The notes below the pieces were generated by a model that worked only from the letters and a program-made list of their open reading frames with translations, was not told the DNA's origin and did not search any database. The translations under genes were made by a program, and so were the position numbers. Source: Paramecium sonneborni (lineage: Eukaryota; Ciliophora; Oligohymenophorea; Peniculida; Parameciidae). From it: a DNA stretch of 64,000 bases. The stretch covers positions 64,662 through 128,661 of the forward strand of contig CAJJDN010000029.1 of assembly GCA_905182985.1 (NCBI GenBank). The letters run 5' to 3'. Shown here piece after piece: positions 26,396 through 36,476 of the stretch; within the stretch, counting starts at the first letter, position 1; every line of letters starts with the position of its first letter.

Positions 26396-28140
26396 ATGAT
26401 TGAAATTAAAGAAAAGGGAATAACAAGTTTAGAATTGAGTAAACATTTGATAAAAAGATTAAATTTTGATGTATGGAAAGCGATTGATAGGTTTGAATTA
26501 TTCGAATATATTGAAAAAATTGATTATATACTTTATGCTATAACATATTAGGCAATATTTATAATAGGTAAAAACTCTCAACGTATGATTGGAAACATCT
26601 GAATACTCATGAAAAAGAACTACGCGTAGTTAGGTCTCCAAGTCAACCACCTTCACCTATGAATGTGTTGTGTGAATTTTCATCTGGTGATTCTAGTCCG
26701 TGTGATGATGATCAATATTAAAGTAAACTAGAATTCATAGGTACAAAATTATCAATTCGTGAAATTTGTAATTCTGTTCTCAATTCTAATTGCTATGAAA
26801 TTAGGATTTTAGAACCTACAAAAACAGGAAAATACGAAAAGTTTTTATTACTTTTATAACAATTAGAATTCCCCAAGAATGGTAAAATCAAAGAGATATT
26901 ATACTTTTTAATTTTAATCCAACTTTTGATGTTTGTTAAGATAAATATTCTATAAAGAAGTATTTAAAAGAAAAGTAATTTAAATAATTAAATATAATAA
27001 TTAATTAGATTCAAAGATTACTTATTTATAACGATTGAAGAAGTCTAAAAAATTTATTTGGCAGGGGAATAAGCATATATCATAAAAATAAATGAAGATA
27101 AATCAGCCCAATTCTTTTATTATAATATGAGTTAGAACTAACCAAAACATAAGAAATACATAGGAGAAAACTTCTAAGTATGATTTCAATAGTCTAAATT
27201 ATAAATAAGGTAGGAATCTTGCAAAAAGTTAGAGACAAATAAATTTCATATAGAATAATTCTGAGATTTTTACCAGTTTATTTTTTTAAGGAAAAACTAG
27301 AAAAAATTATATTTGAAAAAAAAAATGATAAACATTAAATAGATTATAGATTTATAAGTATAGAGGAGTTGTTTGAATGTATAATCAATAAGCTATTTTT
27401 AGTTGAAGGTTGTAAATATGGAATTATTTATTGTGATGATTTAAGGTAGTCTTAATAACTTGTTGATCTACTCAATAGGTATTTAAAAAATATAACCCAA
27501 TAAGGTATTTCTTTGAAAGAAAAATTTCTTAACCAGAAATTATTGCAATAGATGAAGAAGGAAAATGTATCTCTTCAGTTTCTTATCAATAAGAATATTA
27601 AAATTTTTTTAAAATAAATAATGATACATAGAAAATGATGAAATAAATATTATAATAAGAAATAGATAAGGAGATTTAAGAAAAATAGGAAAAATAAGAG
27701 AGATAAGAAAAATTGGAGAGGTAGGAAAAATATGAGAAAGTTAAATAAGAAAAGTACGAAAAAGAAAAATTACATAGTGAAAAAAGTATCTTTAATAATA
27801 ACGAAAGAAAAATATAATTAAGATATTATAATTAACGTTATTGAAATAAATAGCAAAAACTAATATGAACGATAAGAAAAATAATATGAGAAAACATACC
27901 ATAATAATCATTATTACAATAATAGATGTAAGAAAAATTGTTTAATCTTTAAGATGAAAGCAGAAACAACACTAGAAGGTCAAGATCTCATTCAAGAAGA
28001 AGAAGACATAGTTCAAGTGAAAGTTCTAAGTTTAAATATATAATTAATTATATAACAGAAAATATTATGAAAGAAAGCATAGGTCGAATCGATATGAGAC
28101 AAAAAGAAAATCGGAATATGATAGCAAAACAAGAAAATGA
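26396..28140 (+). pseudogene. Probable pseudogene or mis-sequenced gene with RS-rich C-terminus
   Basis: Protein-like stretches occur in sequence but in different frames. 26396 gives MIEIKEKGITSLELSKHL; about 26530-26800 gives KHLNTHEKELRVVRSP; about 26790-27840 is one frame with EWQNQRDIILFNFNPTFDV, RRKLLSMISIVQIINKVGIL and ISYRIILRFLPVYFFKEKL. That last frame is broken by TGA at 27036-27038 and 27093-27095, with no GT...AG pair that would remove them. A basic end (RRSRSHSRRRRHSSSES, then KHRSNRYETKRKSEY) closes at TGA 28138. The RS tail recalls splicing factors, and the RRKLLSMISIV segment has a faint MIF4G flavour. Neither is secure. Either a decaying gene or sequence errors. Confidence 0.5.
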
Positions 28141-28672
28141 ATAAATTTTACTGTAATTTTATTACAACAAAACAAAAAAGGAATTTCAGTAGAAAATTAT
28201 ATTAACAAACCTAAAACACAAATATATGAAAAAAAATTCAAAATCACGAAAAAAAAATTCTTCCAATAAGCCAAAATAATGATAAAAAGCTACTTAAGCA
28301 ACTTTAATTGATTAAAAGACAGAAATGATTTCGATACAGATGATCCTAAGTTTGTTTATATTAATAATCCTTGTATTTATATGCTATCTAATGAAGTAAA
28401 AGTATTCTCTATTTATTTAGAGTGGAATAATTTAAAAAAAGGATCAGCAAATTTTTGAAAGATCATTTTTAAAACTGAATTTGGCTATATTCTGATTTAA
28501 ATTGAAATATATTTATTTAGATAATATCATTTGTTAAATATGTTAATTTAGAGTTAAATTAGTTATCATAATTCGTTATTAATTAATGGTTCTATGCAAT
28601 TAAGTTCCGAAAAAAATATTTATTTTTTTTGAATATTTAAATTAATTATAGTTCATAAGATAATCTTGTTAT
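28141..28672. other. Intergenic, convergent 3' ends
   Basis: About 530 bp between the end of the RS-tailed pseudogene (plus) and the stop of the MORN gene (minus). AT-rich with A/T runs. I see no gene. Confidence 0.6.
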
Positions 28673-29724
28673 TCATGCATTACTATCTGAATCCCATTTA
28701 ATTCTTTTCCCTTAATACCATTCCCCAGGTTTTTCTACTTCTCCATTAATATAAACACCTTTACCATGTTATTTTCCATTTTCCCATTCTCCTTCATATT
28801 TTCGACCATCACTCCATTAATAAATACCATAACCATGTTTTTAATCATTAAAATAGTGCCCTTCATATCTTCTTCCATCTGGCCATTAATATATACCTCT
28901 CCCATGCATATTATTATTTTAAAATTCTCCTTAATATCTTCTTCCATCTGACCATTAAAGGATTCCTCCACCGTGTATTTTATTTTTATACCAATCTCCA
29001 TCATAAACTTATCCATCAGCCCATTTATATTTTCCTTTTCCATGCTTTAACCCCTTTTAAAAAAATCCTTTATAAGATGAACCATCTGGCCAAGTTTCTG
29101 TACCAAAACCATGTTATTAATCACAAAACCATTATCCTTCATACTTTGGACCATTATAATGTTAATAAATTCCAAAACCATTTGCCATATCATTTTCCCA
29201 TTCTCCATCAAAAACATCACCATTTGCATGCTAAAATTTTCCTTTACCATGAGCTTTATTGTGTTTCCACATTCCTTCATATTTAGCTCCATCAGGCCAA
29301 ATTTATATTCCATAACCATCTCTTGCCTTACCTCTCCATTGTCCAGTATATATAGCTCCTCCTTTAAATCTTATAAAACATCTTTATACTTATGAGGTCC
29401 TTTTTCTTCTTGTGGATAATCATCTTAATTTAAAGTAACACCAGACGAAAAGAAAAACTCGCTGGCATCCATTTTAGAATTATAACTATTTAAAGTTTCA
29501 TGTTTCTTTAGTCTCATTTATTTCAACTTTTTACGAATTATGTATCCTCTCCAATATGATTATATGACAATAGCTTTTTTTATTTTTTTTTAATGCATAG
29601 AAGAAGAATCAGAAGTTGCTAATGTCAAATTATCTTACTATTAAAATAAATTGAAATTCCTTACAGTTTTAAGAATCTCGTTTTTTGTATTGACGCATCT
29701 GCAATTTGCACATTGTGATCCCAT
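28673..29724 (-). CDS. MORN-repeat protein with IQ motif and myristoylation-type N-terminus
   Basis: 334 residues after removing introns at 29664-29638 (27 nt, TAG end) and 29389-29370 (20 nt, AAG end). The N-terminus MGSQCANC fits N-myristoylation at Gly2 with palmitoylatable cysteines nearby. An IQ motif (AIVIQSYWRGYIIRKKL, about residues 40-56) suggests calmodulin or centrin binding. From about residue 105 come nine MORN repeats of 23 residues, for example PDGRRYEGHYFNDQKHGYGI and SDGRKYEGEWENGKQHGKGV. MORN repeats bind membranes or pair with themselves; this layout is common among ciliate cortical proteins. Predicted to sit on the cytoplasmic face of a membrane and respond to calcium via calmodulin. 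A standard-code frame reading the same bases out of phase is spurious. Confidence 0.93.
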
Positions 29725-30639
29725 CAAGATTAGAATATTCAAAAAAAATATTATATAAATAAGTGATAATAAATAATTTTAATTCCAATTTTTATTTTAT
29801 CCATCGTATCTATCATTTGAAATCATCAAAATAATCATAAAATTATTAAGCATTTTCTTCTACTTTCTAATTCTTTACTTTTTTTATTATTTTTTAAGCT
29901 CTTATAAAATATAACTAATTTTTTCTTTATTTTCTTTTCCTTTGGTGATTGTGTAAATTTAAAAAAAAAATCTATTAAAACTTATAAAAAGTCAGAAGAC
30001 TCAAAGTATTTCTTATTAATAACTAGATATTGATAATCTTTAAGATAAATTTTATAATAGACTTAAATATTTTGCATTCTTAATGCATTTTGCTCTATAA
30101 TTGCTATTCAAAGCATGAATATTAATGGCATAATCATACTAGTTTATTTTTAAAATACGAATTTTAGTTATTTTTATAAACAATTAGAGCCTAATGTTAT
30201 TGTCATTAATCCAAAAACGCCTTTCTTATGATGATACACTTTAACGAATGATAAATTTTAATTATATTATATTTAAACAATGATTCCGAATTGCGTTAAA
30301 AAACATTATCCTACCCTAAAAAATATCATCAATTTCAGATGAATAATTTAAGAATAAAATAATTTTATTTTCTTATCTTTTATTTAAAACGATATTTAAT
30401 TATGATTTTGAATAGCATTATTAAAACAAGCAAGCTAAACGTAATATACTTAAGTTATGCAACTAAATTAATTATATTTCTAATATGTCTAAAAACTGTG
30501 GTTGATTTCTATTTGGAAAATAGCTAACGCATTTTAAATCATTCCTATATATTTATGATGCAACTTAAAGGATTATTTAATCATTTAAGTTTTTTAGAAG
30601 ACAAAGATTCATGGAATAATTTCATCAAATTTATTTTTA
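29725..30639. other. Intergenic region with no confident gene
   Basis: About 915 bp, very AT-rich. A short lysine-rich minus-strand frame around 29960-29840 (FTQSPKEKKIKKKLV) is open but has no start and is probably chance. Bases 30581-30639 may belong to the 3' end of the next gene under an alternative splice solution. Confidence 0.5.
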
Positions 30640-31260
30640 TCACTAATTTACTTAATGAGAATAATGAGCTGATTAAATCTTTTTAATTTATATCTTTATT
30701 TTCAATATATTGTAAGGGATGTAATAATTTTCCTATTAGGTTTTTATTAAATCTTTAAATTTAGATAAGATATGCAATAGTTTACCAGTATTATGTGGAG
30801 TGAGTTGATTAATTAGAGTTCCAATGGGTGCCCATTATTCAATTTCTTCTTTTTCATTAGGATTCTAATTTTTAGTCATCATAGTAATACTGATTCATTA
30901 ATTTATATTATCTAAAAAATGCATTAATTTCATCAATATTACAATTTTTTAATCTAATCCCTTGTTCAATAGAATTGATAAGCTAATTTAGCATTCTAAA
31001 TGAATCTATGCTAGTTTTATTAGTCTTTGATCTTTAAAACCTTTTTTCCACTTAAAGATAATAATATATTGAACGATCTTTTGTGATCTAAATTCTTTTC
31101 TTGAATACTATAAAAAAATTTTAAGCATGAATTATGTCTTGTAATTGATTCAATACTAAGATACAAGAAATGCGGGTTTAAGTTAGGTTTTATCATCAAC
31201 TTAAGAATCTCTAATCAGAAATTTTGTATATTTTCTGATATAACTAACTAAATTGATCAT
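30640..31260 (-). CDS. Unrecognised small protein
   Basis: 178 residues after removing introns at 31164-31138 (27 nt, AAG end, contains TGA), 30942-30912 (31 nt) and 30890-30865 (26 nt); the spliced length is a multiple of three. Reads MINLVSYIRKYTKFLIRDSQ, then YSRKEFRSQKIVQYIIIF and EEIEQWAPIGTLINQLTPHN, ending at TGA 30640. Helical and basic, with no signal peptide or known motif. Oddity: the end contains a local imperfect duplication (GKLLHILSKF in this frame, GKLLHPLQYI in another). A 53-nt intron would give a different C-terminus ending at 30581. The shorter-intron model is preferred because all other introns here are 31 nt or less. Confidence 0.55.
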
Positions 31261-31403
31261 ATTTAATATTGGTATTTATGAATGGTATAATTTTGTTAAA
31301 TCTTTGAAATTTGAAAGGAGTCATTTTTGGAATTGTTAAAAACTTAATGATATTGTAAATTATTTTTCTTATGATAAATAAAATATTATTATATATATTA
31401 AAA

Positions 31404-32340
31404 ATGAAATCTAATCATTTTCGATAAAAACCTAAATCAGAAGAGGAACGATTGGAATCAAGATTATAATAAGTGAAAAATACATATTTAATTGGAGCAG
31501 ATGAGAAAAGCTTTGCACCTCGAATAACAGCAAAATCATGGATTATTGTTGATTCATAATCTGGCGATGTTTTATATTCTTTTAATGAGAATCAAAGAAG
31601 GGAAATAGCATCAATTACTAAAATAATGACATTCTATGTAGTAATAAATATGTGTCACACAATGAATGTGTAGACTAATAATACATATGCTGAAGTTAGT
31701 TTATAAGCCAGTTTAGTTGGTGGCACTACTGCAGATTTACTTAAAGGTGATGTTGTTTCTATTGAGGATTTGTTTTATGGATTGATGTTACCTTCTGGAA
31801 ATGATGCAGCTATGACATTAGCAGAAAATTTTGGTATTTACGCTATGTATTAAAATAAAATTAAAGGAAAGAATCCTTTGATTTATTTTATATAAGAAAT
31901 GAATAATAAAGCAAGAGAATTAAGAATGAATCAAACTACTTATGCTAATCCTCATGGATTAAATAATAAAAATAATCTTTCATCAGCTTATGATGTTTCT
32001 AAACTTTGTAATCAATTATTAAAGGATGATTTCTTTAGGAAAGTTGTAAATACTAAAATTCATTTTTCTACTATTTAAGATGAAGAAGGTAATAAACTAA
32101 ATAGATTTATAATAAGGATTTACTAGAGATGTTATATGGGAAAATACAAATAAATTATTGTATCAAGGATTCAAAGGAATTAAAACTGGTTTCACCTCTG
32201 TAGCTGGTCCTTGTTTGGCAAGTTACTATTAAACTGCTAGTAGGTCTTTTACAATTGTTATTTTGGGATGTAGAAATTAAGAAGATAGATGGTCAGAAAC
32301 TATGTCGTTATTGTAATGGTGTTTATCACAAATTTAATGA
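31404..32340 (+). CDS. Bacterial-type D-alanyl-D-alanine carboxypeptidase (peptidase S11)
   Basis: 302 residues with one intron at 32089-32116 (28 nt, AAG end). All three active-site motifs of penicillin-binding-protein-type DD-peptidases are present in order: S-I-T-K (Ser70-Lys73), S-G-N (Ser131) in MLPSGNDAAM, and K-T-G (Lys251) in GFKGIKTGFTS. In bacteria these cleave the terminal D-Ala of peptidoglycan stem peptides. A ciliate has no peptidoglycan of its own, so the substrate may be bacterial prey, or the fold may have been reused as an esterase or beta-lactamase-like enzyme. No clear signal peptide: the N-terminus MKSNHFRQKPKSEEER is polar, suggesting a cytosolic protein or a missed 5' exon. 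Ciliate codon use and a tiny intron show it is a resident gene, not contamination. Confidence 0.93.
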
Positions 32341-32376
32341 TTTTTCTATATAACTTAATATAAATATTGCATTTTA

Positions 32377-33077
32377 TCAATTATCTTTTACTTCTGCAAA
32401 TCTCTCAAGCTTAGATTTAATACTGAGTATATCATTTTGCAAAACTTTACTCTCATATTGTAAACTATCTACATATTTTTCTTTTTTAGAATTTGCATTT
32501 TTTTATTTGGAAAAATTAATCATATTATCTAACTCATTTAAATTTTACTATCTATCTATTTGATTTCCAATTACATTAGATAATTAATCAAGTTTAGTTT
32601 ACAATTTACTGTAATATAAACTTTATTCTTCATTCATTATTTTGTAATATTTTGAAGAATATTATTTAATTTCATTCTGCTATTCTAAATAATCCAATTA
32701 TCTCAAAGTATTAGGTTATTAAAATAAGTTAATGTTTGATTATTAGCTTTTAGAAGTATTATAATATAATGATTTGTTGGGAGTCTTAGGTGTATTATTT
32801 TACTTAGAAATAAAAGAACTTTTTAATTTATTTGTCTTAGATACTGGCAAATTCCTTTTAGGAGTTAAATTGATATCTATTAATTACTTTAAATTTTACT
32901 GCAAATAGTTGATTTAGCTTTTAATCGTATTAGATTATTAGTTAATTATTTTTTGAGATGATCAACTGAATTTTCAGGAGTTATAATTTTGTTATTGTTT
33001 TTAAGAGGGGAATTCTTGATTTTAGAAGAAATCTACTTTCTAAATTGAATGAATTATGAGGATATATCGTAACTCAT
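32377..33077 (-). CDS. Unrecognised coiled-coil protein
   Basis: 225 residues with one intron at 32899-32877 (23 nt). Starts MSYDISSQFIQFRKQISSK. The first half is basic, Ser/Asn/Thr-rich with several TP sites (IITPEN, NLTPKRN, NTPKTPN) that could be phosphorylated by proline-directed kinases. The second half (from DYLEQQNEIKQYSSKYYK to LQNDILSIKSKLERFAEV) is a coiled coil. No known domain. Its stop lies 36 bp from the stop of the convergent DD-peptidase gene. Confidence 0.85.
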
Positions 33078-33196
33078 AAGAGTTAACAGATAATTTTTAT
33101 TAATTATATGAATAAGAAATAAGAATTCAAATTTGATTCTGATATATAATATTAAAATCAATCAATCATTCATAAATTTTATTAAATAATATAATA

Positions 33197-34589
33197 ATGA
33201 AAACAACATTGGTGTTAATCATTTGTGGTACTACGAATTGTAATTGATATGGTTTTAGTTATGTATACATTTGCATCACATGCTTACATGTATCCATTCA
33301 ATGAAAACAAAGCAACAAACCTTGAGGAGTTGAATTAGAAGTAAATAGCGCAATTAATAAAATATAATATTGGGTTAGTTGAACATATCCCATAAGATTA
33401 ATAAAAGGCATATGAAGAATTGATAACGTAATTGTTAAGGTTTAAATGTAATAGATCGTTTGGTAAGGGTAATATCTTGACACCTACAGAAATGAATTAT
33501 ATAATTCTTATAGAGAGTGATAAATTATATTAAGGACAAGAAGGCAAATAATAAAGAATAACTGAAGGATTTGCATAAAGTTTCAAAGTGTTAGAGAGAG
33601 ATTAAAAATCTTTGATGGAAACATTATATGGATAATCAAGTATTCTATAAATATTATTGTAAAAGCTGATTCATTAATTTAAAAAGCTAATGCATTATTT
33701 AAGAATTAAAATTTAGGTTTCAAAATATATCAAAATGAAAATGATTTGGATATTAATTATTTGTAATGGACAGTAACACTTTATTTAGGCAAAAACGTAA
33801 ATAATTATTTAATTATAGAATGAAGTTTATTTTTATGAGCCAAATAAAGACAAAACATTTAAGATTGATTCTTCATTAGAGAAATGTGTAGATACATTCT
33901 TTGGAACAACCTTTGATTATTCTCCAAAAGATTAGAAAATCTATAAATACAATACAAATGATATGTTACATATAACAAAAGACAATGAATATCAAATTGT
34001 TGGTTTTTTAAAAGATGTTTGTGCTATGAATAAACTTTCTACAAATTTCAAATAGAGTAATAAGAGATTTTATATTAATTCTTAGATAATTCTCCAAATA
34101 TGTTATCTATAATTAATAAATCAATAGCAAAATTAGAAAAGATTTTAACAGAATAAGAACTTGATCTTGTTTATGATATGATGAGAATTGCTCATAAAAA
34201 AGTATTAAGAAATAATAGTTATCATCATTTAGTTGTCCAAAAATTTAAGAAATAACTTTGAAAGCGAAGACTTATTTGGTTTGATATTGATTGAAGATGA
34301 GAAAAATCCTTAATTAACAACAACAAATGAATCAGCTAAAGTTTAAAGAATATTAATGGAAACAAGAACTAGAATGTTAAATTAAGTTACTGTATTATAT
34401 ATGCATAATATTATTTAGCAAACTAACAGTAAATACTAAGTGATGGATTCAACCACTTATTAAATATATATATGGTTTGGAGTATTCTTTGTAATTGTTC
34501 TTATTGGTATAATTTATGCAATGGTTACCATGGATATATAAAAAGATACCTTATTATATGCTAAGTTTTTAACAACAGATCAAAGATGA
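33197..34589 (+). CDS. Type I membrane protein resembling V-ATPase accessory subunit (ATP6AP2/Voa1-like)
   Basis: 417 residues after removing five introns: 33228-33258, 33640-33665 (AAG end), 33797-33818, 34057-34085 and 34202-34232. A signal peptide (MKTTLVLIICVMYTFASHA) is followed by a lumenal domain of about 340 residues and one C-terminal membrane helix (IYIWFGVFFVIVLIGIIYAM). The tail TMDIQKDTLLYAKFLTTDQR resembles the conserved end of ATP6AP2 and related V0 accessory subunits, where MD...D(S/T)(I/L)(I/L)Y precedes a short basic end. If right, it acts in assembly or regulation of the V-ATPase on contractile vacuole or endosomal membranes. The lumenal part is not recognisable by eye, so the family call rests on topology and the tail. 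Confidence 0.72.
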
Positions 34590-34656
34590 GTAGTATATGT
34601 AAATATACATAACATATGTTTTATAAAAATTAAAGATTTACTCTGAATTACTAAAC

Positions 34657-35676
34657 TCATACTGTTGGTTGTTCTTAATCCCATTACCATACCATAGTTT
34701 TACCATCCCAACTTGCTGAACATATCTATTTCTCTGTATGAATTGAAAAATCTAGACCCACCACAAATTCAGTATGTTTTGGATGATTCTTACTAAATCA
34801 TTAATATTTTTAAATATTACATTAAAGGATTTGATGGCTCTTAGATATTCCAAATCATTACACTCATATCATATGAAGCAGAACCCAAAATAACTGCATC
34901 ATGTGGAGAAAACTTTACTTTTCTTACAGGATGTCGATGTCCTAATAATGTTTATATTGGCGCTCTATTAATTATTTATTTTTATCTTACTTTAGATTTC
35001 TTAAATCCCATAATTTTATTGTTTTATCTGCTGATGATGTGGCAATAAGTTCTTCATATTTATTAAAATCACAACTCAATGTATCAGACATATGAGCCTT
35101 AACTGAAGCAATATTTTTATTTGATGGACTATTCAAATCCCAAAGTCTCATTGCTCCATCATTTCCACTTGTTGCAAATATATTTTATTAAATTGGATGC
35201 CAAGTACAAGTATAAGCACAACCTTTATGAGTTTAGAAATAAGCAACTGGTTTCTAAGTTGTAATATCAAATAATCTAGTAATTCCTATTAAATTTGATG
35301 CTAACAACCAGTTTGGATTTTTGTGTCCAAATTCTACACTCTAAATTTCTTCCTTTGATTCCAAATATTATGTAAGAATTTATTTTGTTCCTGCATTCAA
35401 AACTTTTACTATTCCATTTCCACATCCTATTGCTATTACATTAGGATCAGCTTCATTCCAACTACAATCAAAAACTGCATCATTTTCTTCTGATTAAAAT
35501 AAAATCTTTATTGGTTGATTTGGTTGTATCTATCCAATTATTAGACGTCCTTTTCCTTAAATACCGAAATTATCTGCACAGGTTATTGCTATTTTATCAA
35601 TATCAAAAGGACTGAATTTTGCAGACATGCAACTCAAATTACTAACAAAAAATGAAGCAGGTATTTGCTATTACAT
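34657..35676 (-). CDS. PEX7: Peroxin 7, PTS2 receptor (WD40)
   Basis: 321 residues after removing introns at 34990-34965 (26 nt) and 34820-34793 (28 nt). Six WD-type repeats are visible, for example GNDGAMRLWDL, SSADKTIKLWDL and SASYDMSVMIWNI. Features typical of PEX7 are the N-terminal segment with SAKFSPFDIDKIAITCADNF, GIQGKGRLIIG just after it, GHRHPVRKVKFSPHDAVIL in a late blade, and the C-terminal HTEFVVGLDFSIH...SASWDG. PEX7 binds the N-terminal PTS2 signal of peroxisomal matrix proteins in the cytosol and delivers them to the import machinery. Length matches orthologues. The ATG at 35676 gives MQQQIPASFFVSNLSCMSAK; a longer N-terminus is possible but not needed. Confidence 0.9.
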
Positions 35677-36476
35677 CTTATAAAAATAATTTAATAAAAT
35701 TTTAATTATAGAAAAAATTCCAAATTATTTATTATTTATATTTATTTTTTTCTTTTCAATATCTACAAAATGCTTCTTATAAGTAGTCATTTAAAAACCA
35801 TATTTAATTTTTTCACTTAAATATATTATTGATTCATTCATTTATATAAAAGGTTTCAATTATATTAAAATTAAATATTATCAAGAATTTTGCTTTAGAA
35901 ATAATTTTATTCTAAGAAAATCACATTAAAACTTGGAGAATACTTTATTTTTATTAAGTTTTTAATATACCATATCTTAAATTATTATATTTAGTTATCT
36001 TAATTTTAATTTTGGATTGATAAAAAAAATCAAAAAATTAGAGCAGTATATAAAAAAACAAATTTATTCTAATTAACTTAGAACAAAAGAAGTTACTTAG
36101 ATAAGCAAATTTTAAATAAATTTAACTTAAAATTTTTTTTTTTTATAAGAAATTTAATTCTAAATCAAGGATACTAATTATTAATAAACAAAAATGATGA
36201 ATATATTTATATAAAGTTTTAAAAATAATGATTTAGATGATTAAACCTGCTAATTGTATATATTTGTATGAATTAATTAGAAATAGAAAAGATGGATAGA
36301 TGAAGTAAAATTTTAAATGATCAGAAAAATTAAGAAAAAAAGATTAAAAGATGGATAGAATATAAATATTAATCATTGTTATAATTAGTAAATATAAAAA
36401 TCAGAATTTATAGAATATAGTTTTAAAATTTATTCTGCGAGTGTTTAATTTATTTAATTAATTATTTTCATTTGTT
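35677..36476. other. Intergenic, divergent promoter region
   Basis: 800 bp between the divergent starts of PEX7 (minus) and the OSCA-like gene (plus). Very AT-rich with runs of A and T. No gene, tRNA or repeat seen. Confidence 0.6.

Noticed and set aside
27036..27095. In-frame TGA codons as selenocysteine or recoded stops
   Set aside because: TGA is the terminator in every other gene here, two occur 57 nt apart, and neighbouring frame switches point to decay or error rather than recoding.
28735..29319. Methionine-rich minus-strand standard-code frames
   Set aside because: They read the MORN repeats out of phase. The correct frame gives nine regular 23-residue MORN units.
28735..29320. Periodic repeats of about 69 bp that could suggest a CRISPR or satellite
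   Set aside because: The period equals one 23-residue MORN unit and the sequence is coding.
30734..30787. 53-nt intron in the small minus-strand gene
   Set aside because: All other supported introns are 31 nt or shorter. An uninterrupted frame to TGA 30640 also works, so this remains only an alternative.
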